Shown: positions 6,406 through 11,595 of the stretch, piece after piece | Numbering within the stretch: position 1 is the first letter of the stretch | How the letters are laid out: each line of letters opens with the position of its first letter | Assembly (NCBI GenBank): GCA_012516295.1 | Contig: JAAYWU010000359.1 | Location: forward strand, 1 to 11,595 | Origin: Clostridiales bacterium | GTDB lineage: Bacteria > Bacillota > Clostridia > Oscillospirales > Acutalibacteraceae | DNA: 11,595 nt | Direction: 5' to 3' | Notes under the pieces: generated by a model | The model's input: only the letters and a program-made list of their open reading frames with translations | Database searches by the model: none | What the model was told of the DNA's origin: nothing | Position numbers and translations under genes: made by a program

Positions 6406-7071
6406 CTAACGGCCCTGCCGGGATTCCGGTTCGCACAACTCCAGGTAAGAACGGATATAACCGTCCGCTTCCCGCTGAATGGTTTCCTTTTCATATTCCG
6501 AATACGGATCGTAAACCCCGCAGGTGTGGAATCCCACTGCTTTGGCTCCCCGGATTCCAAGGGAGATATCCTCAAACACCATGCAGTCGCCCGGCTTCAG
6601 ACCGACCCGCTGTGCCGCAAGCAGGTAGACATCCGGAAAACCCTTTCCACGCGCAACCTCGCTTAAGTCGGCAAAGGCGTCGAACAATCCCAGCACGCCG
6701 TTATTTTGGAGCGCCGGGCGGTACAGCTCCTCTGCCTGCGCGGTTGCGACCGCCAGCTTTACGCCCTTGCTTTTCAACTGGCGAAGGTACGTTTCGGCAT
6801 ACGGCTTCAGCCGGATTTCCGACCGGTAGGCTTCTTTCGAAAGCGCTATCCACTCCGCAATCACTTCCTCCGCTGTTTCGGGCAGCGAAAAGCGGGAAAT
6901 GGTATAATCCGCCGCGTCGCCGTAGCTCATAGGGGTTACCTTCTCGACATAATCCTCCGGAAGCGCAATTCCCCTTTTTGCAAGGAACCGCTCGTCAATC
7001 TTCGCCCAGATTCCCATGGAATCCAGCAGGGTTCCGTCCAAATCAAAAATCGCTCCTTTAAAATCCTTCAT
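6406..7071 (-). CDS. HAD-superfamily phosphatase coupled to thiE
   Basis: Cytoplasmic phosphohydrolase of the beta-phosphoglucomutase-like HAD group. 221 aa. Motif I is [10 protein letters not shown] with the nucleophile Asp10 and Asp12. A helical cap domain spans about 16-85. Motif II is VAT with Thr110, motif III is Lys143 in GKGFPD, and motif IV is VFEDIS with Glu167 and Asp168. Its ATG overlaps the thiE stop as ATGA (7068-7071), so it is the last, translationally coupled gene of the thiamine operon. From this position I infer a thiamine-pathway substrate, for example thiamine monophosphate or a related phosphate ester. Sequence alone cannot fix HAD specificity, and a general sugar-phosphate phosphatase is possible. 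Confidence 0.88.
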   Translation of the reverse strand: MKDFKGAIFDLDGTLLDSMGIWAKIDERFLAKRGIALPEDYVEKVTPMSYGDAADYTISRFSLPETAEEVIAEWIALSKEAYRSEIRLKPYAETYLRQLKSKGVKLAVATAQAEELYRPALQNNGVLGLFDAFADLSEVARGKGFPDVYLLAAQRVGLKPGDCMVFEDISLGIRGAKAVGFHTCGVYDPYSEYEKETIQREADGYIRSYLELCEPESRQGR

Positions 7072-7703
7072 TCGCTTTTCTCCTTAAATATCTCCAAAAG
7101 CTCGCTTGCGGCTTTGCGGATATCGGGCTGGGCAATAATCGCGGAAACCACCGCAAGCCCGTCGACGCCGATGCTGCGGAAAGCGGGGGCGGTTTCCCGG
7201 TTAATCCCCCCGATGACGACGATGGGCAGGCTTACCGCTTCCCGGATTTTCAAAAGCTCGTCCATGGAAACGATCGCCGCGTCGGTTTTGGTTCCCGTTG
7301 CGTACATGGCGCCAACGCCAAGGTAATCCGCGCCGTCCTTTTCCGCCTGAACCGCTTCTTCCAAAGTGGAGGCAGAGACCCCGATGACCTTATCCTCCCC
7401 CAGAATCCGGCGCAGGACTTTGCAGGGCAGGTCGCTCTGCCCCACGTGCACGCCGTCGGCGCCGGCAGCAAGCGCGATGTCCGGACGGTCGTTGATAATC
7501 AGGGGGATATTGTACCGGTCGGTCACCGCTTTTACCGAACAAGCGGTTTCGTAAAAGGCACGCGAGGAGCAATCCTTTTCCCGAAGCTGAATCAGTGTGC
7601 AGCCGCCGAGAATCGCCTGCTCCACCGCCTCTTCCACGGTGGGGGTGGACATCAGCCCCCGGTCGGTGCAAAGGTACAGCGAATAGTCGATTTTACGCTT
7701 CAT
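7068..7703 (-). CDS. thiE: Thiamine-phosphate synthase
   Basis: Joins HMP pyrophosphate and thiazole phosphate to give thiamine monophosphate. 211 aa TIM barrel of usual length. Recognisable blocks are QLREKD (39-44), [20 protein letters not shown] (71-90), [13 protein letters not shown] (129-141) which holds the pyrophosphate-binding glycine/threonine loop, VVIGGI (162-167) and VVSAI. The ATG overlaps the end of thiM by 11 bases, with a GGGGG-rich ribosome-binding site, and its TGA overlaps the HAD start by 4 bases. TenI-type proteins are the close relatives to exclude; the intact REKD and NDRPD motifs and the thi context favour ThiE. Confidence 0.96.
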   Translation of the reverse strand: MKRKIDYSLYLCTDRGLMSTPTVEEAVEQAILGGCTLIQLREKDCSSRAFYETACSVKAVTDRYNIPLIINDRPDIALAAGADGVHVGQSDLPCKVLRRILGEDKVIGVSASTLEEAVQAEKDGADYLGVGAMYATGTKTDAAIVSMDELLKIREAVSLPIVVIGGINRETAPAFRSIGVDGLAVVSAIIAQPDIRKAASELLEIFKEKSE

Positions 7704-8511
7704 CCAACTTCCCCCTTGCTTCCATTACAGCGGAATCCAACCGGCTCAGCGCGTCAATGACTGCAATATGGAAACCGCCGGTGCCGAGATGCCCTGCTTT
7801 TTCATAGGCAATTTCCCCCGCGATTCCCATGGAGGCAACGCCGGCAGCCGCCGCAACGAACGCGTCCTTGTTTGCGCCCGCGTAAGCGCCGGCCAGCGCG
7901 CTCGTCATGCAGCCCGTTCCGGTTACTTTGCTGAGCATCGGGTGGCCGTTATGAATCTTTACAACCCGTTTGCCGTCGGAAATCACATCCACCGCACCGG
8001 TGATTGCCACGGTGCAACCCAGCCTTTCGGCGGCCAAGCCTGCTACGGAAACCGCATCACGGCGCCCATCCACGGCGGAAGCGTCCACGCCCTTGGTGGC
8101 CGCGTCCAGCCCGGCGACAAAGGAAACCTCCGAAATATTGCCGCGCAGGATTGTAATTTTTACCTGTTCAAGAATCGTCTTCACGGTGTCGTTGCGCAGC
8201 TTGGAAGCACCCGCGCCGACCGGGTCGAACACGACCGGAACGCCGCATTCGTTCGCCCTCTTTCCTGCTGCGAGCATGGAATCGACCGTGTGCCGGTTCA
8301 GCGTGCCGATGTTCAGTACGAGGGCGGAGGAAATCGCGGTAATCTCGCCAGATTCCGCAAGGTCGTCCGCCATGATTGGCGACGCGCCGATGGCAAGCAG
8401 GGCGTTCGCACAGTCGTTTACGGTAACGTAGTTTGTAATGTTATGTACCAGCGGAGCGGCTTCCCGAAGGCGGGCAATTGCCTGTGAAATTTCTTTTGTA
8501 ATCGTATTCAT
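7693..8511 (-). CDS. thiM: Hydroxyethylthiazole kinase
   Basis: Phosphorylates salvaged 4-methyl-5-hydroxyethylthiazole with ATP, feeding ThiE. 272 aa, typical. Blocks seen are [17 protein letters not shown] (20-36) at the substrate site, DPVGAGA (96-102), the ILRGN strand (121-125) and [11 protein letters not shown] with the catalytic-site Cys201. The ATG at 8511 is chosen because it overlaps the thiC stop as ATGA and has AAGGA upstream. An ATG three codons earlier (8520) is possible but too close to that site. ThiM in an operon without thiazole synthesis genes suggests thiazole is taken from outside, or made by genes elsewhere. Confidence 0.96.
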   Translation of the reverse strand: MNTITKEISQAIARLREAAPLVHNITNYVTVNDCANALLAIGASPIMADDLAESGEITAISSALVLNIGTLNRHTVDSMLAAGKRANECGVPVVFDPVGAGASKLRNDTVKTILEQVKITILRGNISEVSFVAGLDAATKGVDASAVDGRRDAVSVAGLAAERLGCTVAITGAVDVISDGKRVVKIHNGHPMLSKVTGTGCMTSALAGAYAGANKDAFVAAAAGVASMGIAGEIAYEKAGHLGTGGFHIAVIDALSRLDSAVMEARGKLDEA

Positions 8512-9839
8512 TTCTTGCATTTCCTTTCTCGTTCGGAGCAGAATTCGACCTTTTTGCCCTCCAGAATCTGATTGGTCGTGCGAACGGCGCACATCTTGCC
8601 GCACATGGAGCAGGTGTGCCGGTCGGCCGGAGGGGTGCTTTCAAAGTACCGCTTCGCTTTTTCGCCGTCAATCGCAATGCGGAACATTTCGTCCCAGTCC
8701 ATTTTGTGGCGGGCATGCGCCATTTGATCGTCCCAGTCGCGCGCGTGGGGAATGCCCTTTGCAATATCCGCGGCGTGCGCGGCTATTTTGCTGGCGACGA
8801 TTCCCTCTTTTACGTCGTCCAGATCGGGCAGGCGCAGATGCTCCGCAGGCGTAACATAACAAAGAAAGTCCGCCCCGCTTGCTGCCGCAATCGCGCCGCC
8901 GATCGCCGCGGTGATGTGGTCATAGCCGGGCGCGATATCGGTTACCAGCGGGCCGAGCACATAGAACGGAGCGTTGTGGCAGATGCGCTTTTGCAGCTTC
9001 ACATTTGCCGCGATTTCATCCATGGCCATGTGGCCGGGGCCTTCCACCAACGCCTGCACGTCCTTTTCCCATGCGCGCCGTGTAAGGTTGCCGATTTCAA
9101 TCAGCTCGCTGACCTGCCCCGCGTCGGAGCTGTCGTTCAGGCAGCCGGGGCGCAGCGCGTCGCCCAAGCTGATGGTAACGTCGTGCGCACGCAGGATTTC
9201 CAGCACCTCATCGTAGTATTCAAAGAACGGATTTTCGTTGCCCGTCATTTCCATCCATGCGAATAGAAGGGAGCCGCCGCGGGAAACGATGTTCATTTTG
9301 CGCCCTTCCCTGCGGAACGCTTCCAACGCGCGGCGGTTAATCCCCGCATGAATAGTCATAAAGTCAACGCCCTCCTCGGCGTGTGCTTTCACAACCCTTA
9401 AAAAGTCCTTTGCCGAAATTTCCAGCAGATCCTTATCCAGGTAGCCGATCGCGTCGTACATGGGAACCGTCCCGATCATTGCCGGGGATTTCGCAATCAG
9501 TTCGCGGCGGAAGGTGTTGGTTTTGCCGTAATTGCTCAAATCCATGATTGCTTCCGCGCCAAAACGCAGGGCCATCTCCACCTTTTGCATTTCCACATCG
9601 TAGTTTTTGCAGTCGCCCGAAATTCCAAGGTTCACGTTGATTTTTGTTTTCAGCCCCGTACCGATTCCTTCCGCGGAAAGCGCGGTGTGGTGGATATTCG
9701 CCGGAATCGCCACCTGACCGCACGCGACCAGCGCCCGCAGCTTTTCCGGCTCGACGCCTTCCTTTTTCGCTACGGTTTCCATCTCTTTTGTAAGAATGCC
9801 CTTCTTGGCTGCTTCCATCTGTGTTTTATAATTCGGCAT
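8508..9839 (-). CDS. thiC: Phosphomethylpyrimidine synthase
   Basis: Radical-SAM enzyme that rearranges aminoimidazole ribotide (AIR) to HMP phosphate. 443 aa, the short form without the N-terminal extension of E. coli ThiC (about 630). Core blocks are GEG-like [73 protein letters not shown] and CYVTPAEHL. The C-terminal iron-sulfur site is CSMCGKMC, with Cys410, Cys413 and Cys417, so the spacing is C-x2-C-x3-C; E. coli, as I recall it, has C-x2-C-x4-C. The start [11 protein letters not shown] has a strong AAGGAGGA site around 9847-9854. It overlaps thiD by 14 bases and thiM by 4. Expression should follow the TPP riboswitch at 10852-10927. Confidence 0.97.
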   Translation of the reverse strand: MPNYKTQMEAAKKGILTKEMETVAKKEGVEPEKLRALVACGQVAIPANIHHTALSAEGIGTGLKTKINVNLGISGDCKNYDVEMQKVEMALRFGAEAIMDLSNYGKTNTFRRELIAKSPAMIGTVPMYDAIGYLDKDLLEISAKDFLRVVKAHAEEGVDFMTIHAGINRRALEAFRREGRKMNIVSRGGSLLFAWMEMTGNENPFFEYYDEVLEILRAHDVTISLGDALRPGCLNDSSDAGQVSELIEIGNLTRRAWEKDVQALVEGPGHMAMDEIAANVKLQKRICHNAPFYVLGPLVTDIAPGYDHITAAIGGAIAAASGADFLCYVTPAEHLRLPDLDDVKEGIVASKIAAHAADIAKGIPHARDWDDQMAHARHKMDWDEMFRIAIDGEKAKRYFESTPPADRHTCSMCGKMCAVRTTNQILEGKKVEFCSERERKCKK

Positions 9840-10638
9840 GGCAGAGTCCTCCTTTTTGATAAAGGGTATAAAAGTGATTGGTCGGGCCGTGCCCTTTTCC
9901 AATGGGCAGAGCATGCCGAATGGCGGTTGTCACATACTCCTTCGCCGCTTTTACGGCTTCAACCGTTCCCATCCCGTTTGCCAGATTTGCCGCGATGGCG
10001 GACGACAGCGTGCAGCCCGTTCCGTGGGTATTTTTTGTTGGAATCCGTTCCATAACAAAAGTATGAATATCCCTGCCGACGTACAGAATATCCACCGCGT
10101 CGCCCAAAAGGTGCCCGCCTTTTATAAGCACGTTCCCGGGACCCATTTCCGACAGGAGCACCGCGGCCCGCTTCATTTCTTCTTCGGTTTCGATTTTTCT
10201 GCCCGTCAGGGCTTCGGCTTCCGGAATATTGGGTGTAATGAGAAACGCCCGCGGAAGCATTTCCTTCTTTAGCGTTTCCAGCGCTTCCGGCTGCATCAGC
10301 GCGCATCCGCCCTTTGCCACCATCACCGGGTCAAACACCACGCCGCGCGGACGGTACTGCAAAAGCTTGCCCGCTACCGTTTTCATCTGCTCTTTGTTTG
10401 ACAGCATTCCGATTTTCACGCCGTCGACCGGTATATCTTCGAAAACGGCGTCGATCTGGTCGGCAATGATACCCGGCGCAACATCTTCAATGGAGATCAC
10501 CCGGCAGGTATTTTCCGCGACAACGGAAACAATGACGCTCATCCCGTACACACCGTGAGCGGAAAAGGTTTTTAAATCCGCCTGGATACCCGCTCCGCCG
10601 CTGCAGTCCGAGCCTGCAATGGTTAATACATTTTTGAT
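9826..10638 (-). CDS. thiD: HMP / HMP-phosphate kinase (ATC start apparent)
   Basis: Phosphorylates HMP and HMP phosphate to the pyrophosphate used by ThiE. 270 aa. Motifs are [18 protein letters not shown] (6-23), VVAENT (40-44, Glu where E. coli has Gln), [29 protein letters not shown] and THGTGCTLS with GTGC at 206-209. The family N-terminus ([10 protein letters not shown]) begins right after an ATC codon at 10638-10636, seven bases from a perfect AAGGAGG (10646-10652); no ATG, GTG or TTG is in frame there. The only nearby canonical start is GTG at 10668, which lacks a ribosome-binding site and would add ten unlikely residues. Either a non-standard ATC start is used or one base differs from an ancestral ATG. 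It is the first gene of the thi operon. Confidence 0.9.
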   Translation of the reverse strand: MKNVLTIAGSDCSGGAGIQADLKTFSAHGVYGMSVIVSVVAENTCRVISIEDVAPGIIADQIDAVFEDIPVDGVKIGMLSNKEQMKTVAGKLLQYRPRGVVFDPVMVAKGGCALMQPEALETLKKEMLPRAFLITPNIPEAEALTGRKIETEEEMKRAAVLLSEMGPGNVLIKGGHLLGDAVDILYVGRDIHTFVMERIPTKNTHGTGCTLSSAIAANLANGMGTVEAVKAAKEYVTTAIRHALPIGKGHGPTNHFYTLYQKGGLCHAEL

Positions 10639-10645
10639 AGTAATT

Positions 10646-10652
10646 CCTCCTT
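10646..10652 (-). promoter_or_regulatory. Ribosome-binding site deciding the thiD start
   Basis: AAGGAGG on the minus strand is an ideal Shine-Dalgarno sequence. Seven bases separate it from ATC (10638-10636). An out-of-frame ATG lies 14 bases away (10631-10629) and begins ATG TAT TAA, a two-codon frame. This placement is the main reason for the thiD start given here. Confidence 0.75.
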
Positions 10653-10725
10653 CGAATAAACAGCACACGGAAAGCCGGAGTCGGCGTCCCCACTTAAACG
10701 GTCTCCCCGAAAAGCAAAACAGGGT

Positions 10726-10751
10726 TTGCAGGGAGATGTTCCACCCTGCAA
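10726..10751 (-). repeat. Second hairpin in the thi leader
   Basis: TTGCAGGG and CCCTGCAA form a perfect 8-bp stem with a 10-base loop, followed on the minus strand by a U-rich stretch (ACCCUGUUUUGCUUUUC). It sits between the riboswitch terminator and the thiD ribosome-binding site. It may be a second, weaker terminator or a structure acting on thiD translation. Confidence 0.5.
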
Positions 10752-10784
10752 GCCGGGAAGGAAAGCGGGCCCGCCCATCGGCAA

Positions 10785-10820
10785 GGAAAATAAAAAATGC
10801 CCGCCGTCATGGCGAGCATT
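10785..10820 (-). terminator. Intrinsic terminator controlled by the TPP riboswitch
   Basis: AATGCTCGCC and GGCGGGCATT form a 10-bp stem (one U-G pair) around a 5-base loop, followed by UUUUUAUUUUCC. It lies about 30 bases past the aptamer. GAGC at the aptamer 3' edge (10852-10855) could pair with GCTC in the terminator 5' arm (10814-10817), a possible antiterminator. Confidence 0.9.
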
Positions 10821-10851
10821 CATCCATCTCGATTTTTCTCAATTCAAAAAA

Positions 10852-10927
10852 GCTCCCTACGACAGTATTAACTGACAGGTTCAAAGGGTCAGGTTCTACC
10901 TTCTCAACTCCGAAGAGTCCCCCCGTG
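10852..10927 (-). ncRNA. TPP riboswitch (THI element)
   Basis: On the minus strand the aptamer reads GGGGGGACTC-TTCG-GAGT, then TTGAGA, then GACCCTTTGAACCTG, then CAGTTAATACTG, then TCGTAGGGA. These match the THI element: P3 stem (here capped by a TTCG loop), the T-loop that grips the pyrimidine, the pyrophosphate side with TAAT, and the 3' CGTAGGGA. The pyrimidine motif is UUGAGA rather than the usual CUGAGA. It lies downstream of a sigma-A promoter and upstream of an intrinsic terminator and thiD-thiC-thiM-thiE. Binding of thiamine pyrophosphate is expected to end transcription and shut the operon off. Confidence 0.93.
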
Positions 10928-10948
10928 TTCTTATTCAATTTTACTGCT

Positions 10949-10977
10949 ATCATATCGCTTTTTTACGGTTCTGTCAA
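10949..10977 (-). promoter_or_regulatory. Sigma-A promoter of the thi operon
   Basis: TTGACA (10972-10977) and TATGAT (10949-10954) are 17 bases apart on the minus strand. Transcription would start near 10942, just before the riboswitch, giving a leader of about 300 nt before thiD. Confidence 0.87.
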
Positions 10978-10993
10978 TTCACTCCCCGCAGAT

Positions 10994-11007
10994 TTATTTC
11001 GAAATAA
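10994..11007. repeat. 14-bp palindrome in divergent intergenic region
   Basis: TTATTTCGAAATAA is a perfect palindrome 17 bases upstream of the thi -35 box. It has the size of a small operator for a dimeric regulator, but the region is AT-rich and it occurs once. Confidence 0.4.
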
Positions 11008-11045
11008 CAGCGAAATATTGCTGATTTATTCATCAATTGCTAAAA

Positions 11046-11149
11046 TTACTAAATAGTATAAGACAATTTAGTAAATCTGCATATCAGCATGATTGATCTT
11101 GTGTGATATTACTAAAAAGCAATACGTTAATTTCAACAAATAAGACAAT
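11046..11149. repeat. Repeated motif cluster upstream of the PRD-type regulator
   Basis: TTACTAAAT (11046-11054) and its exact complement ATTTAGTAA (11066-11074) form an inverted repeat with an 11-base gap. TTACTAAAA recurs at 11109-11117, 63 bases (about six helical turns) from the first copy. A second motif, ATAAGACAAT, occurs at 11058-11067, within the inverted repeat, and again at 11140-11149. The layout resembles a multi-site operator region. The rest of 10978-11212 is AT-rich and shows no gene. Confidence 0.55.
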
Positions 11150-11212
11150 ATGCGGAATAATTATGTGGGTTTCAAAGAAATGTGTCATTCATTTAAGCAT
11201 TGCTTTCGGAGC

Positions 11213-11226
11213 TGGTATTATATAAT
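11213..11226 (+). promoter_or_regulatory. Candidate extended -10 promoter for the plus-strand regulator
   Basis: TGGTATTAT (11213-11221) fits an extended -10, and TATAAT (11221-11226) overlaps it as an alternative. The best upstream -35 candidate, TTGCTT at 11200-11205, is poorly spaced for either. The leader would be only about 20 bases. Confidence 0.35.
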
Positions 11227-11249
11227 GAAATTAGGAGGTAAAGTCGAAA

Positions 11250-11595
11250 ATGTTTAGCAAAATAAGCAGACGTGAACGAGAAATCATAAATTTGCTTCAT
11301 CAACAGGATGAGTATGTTACTGTTCAGTTCATTGCCAACAAAATTCATTATTCTGAGAAAACCGTACGCAATGACTTAAAAAAAATCAGTAACTATTTAA
11401 GTCACGCCGGCTTAGGAGAGATATCCGCCAAGCCCAAAAAAGGGGTGAAGTTGCCGGTCACTTTCGATCAATGGAAAAAACTGCAAAACGCAGTCAAGCA
11501 ATTTGAATTTGTTCCGTCAGCGGATGTTTTTACCGAAGAACGAAAATATCAAATTTGCCTTTTGCTTTTACTAAACCGAAGCATGAGAGTTGCAG
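11250..11595 (+). CDS. HTH/PRD-type transcriptional regulator, N-terminal part
   Basis: 115 codons are visible and the frame runs out of the window. The N-terminus (RREREIINLLHQQDEYVT, then FIANKIHYSEKTVRNDLKKI, about 5-46) is a winged helix-turn-helix of the HTH_11 kind that opens BglG/MtlR/ManR-type activators; SEKTVRNDL is the recognition helix. KPKKGVKL at 63-70 looks like the wing. The rest (about 75-115) would begin the next helical domain before the PRDs. The ATG has AGGAGGT at 11233-11239. Its AT-richer sequence differs from the GC-richer thi genes. It is divergent from the thi operon and more likely controls a PTS or sugar operon to the right, which is not visible. PRD domains themselves are outside the window, so that part is inference. 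Confidence 0.8.
   Translation, partial: MFSKISRREREIINLLHQQDEYVTVQFIANKIHYSEKTVRNDLKKISNYLSHAGLGEISAKPKKGVKLPVTFDQWKKLQNAVKQFEFVPSADVFTEERKYQICLLLLLNRSMRVA

Noticed and set aside
7768..8487. Plus-strand open frame of 239 codons opposite thiM
   Set aside because: A shadow of a GC-rich coding region; thiM is intact with all motifs on the other strand.
8616..9266. Plus-strand open frame of 216 codons opposite thiC
   Set aside because: Antisense to conserved ThiC motifs; composition and residue content look like a reverse-strand artefact.
10765..10774. Palindrome GCGGGCCCGC in the thi leader
   Set aside because: Has no room for a hairpin loop and is expected in GC-rich leader sequence; no function can be argued.

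Overview
The window looks like a chromosomal segment of a mid-GC Bacillota, most likely an anaerobic Clostridia member (possibly Oscillospiraceae/Ruminococcaceae; this is inference). Pointers are strong AGGAGG ribosome-binding sites, TTGACA/TATAAT promoters, a LicT/BglG antiterminator with its RNA target, a TPP riboswitch with an intrinsic terminator, and a class-B type pyrB+pyrI pair. I see no tRNA, rRNA, CRISPR array, insertion sequence or phage gene.

Layout. All complete genes lie on the minus strand, in four transcription units; one partial gene at the right end is on the plus strand. (1) 1-963: aspA, aspartate ammonia-lyase, cut by the left window edge. (2) 2506-1168: pyrB-pyrI, aspartate carbamoyltransferase catalytic and regulatory chains, behind a good promoter and a leader containing a terminator-like hairpin. 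(3) 6105-2866: a sugar PTS operon with a LicT-type antiterminator, a NagE-like IICB permease, a separate IIA protein and an HPr. It starts with a perfect TTGACA-17-TATAAT promoter, a ribonucleic antiterminator (RAT) hairpin and an overlapping terminator, so the antiterminator gene sits under its own control. (4) 10638-6406: thiD-thiC-thiM-thiE-HAD phosphatase, all overlapping by 4 to 14 bases, behind a promoter, a TPP riboswitch and a terminator. (5) 11250 to the end, plus strand: the N-terminus of an HTH/PRD-type regulator, divergent from the thi operon across an AT-rich region with repeated motifs.

How the genes work together. The thi operon makes and salvages the pyrimidine half of thiamine (ThiC, ThiD), salvages thiazole (ThiM) and joins the halves (ThiE). 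The HAD enzyme, coupled to thiE, is a candidate thiamine-phosphate phosphatase. No thiazole synthesis genes (thiS/F/G/H) are present here. In the PTS operon HPr passes phosphate to IIA, IIA to IICB and IICB to the sugar (N-acetylglucosamine by family resemblance, glucose as the alternative), while phosphorylation of the antiterminator tunes expression. AspA and ATCase both consume aspartate, one for catabolism and one for pyrimidine synthesis.

The genes belong to known families; I do not see a wholly new system. The points most worth a second look are the apparent ATC start of thiD, the attenuator-like pyrB leader, the His-to-Asp change in the second PRD of the antiterminator, an HPr with Lys at position 46, the HAD gene coupled to thiE, and the repeats upstream of the divergent regulator.
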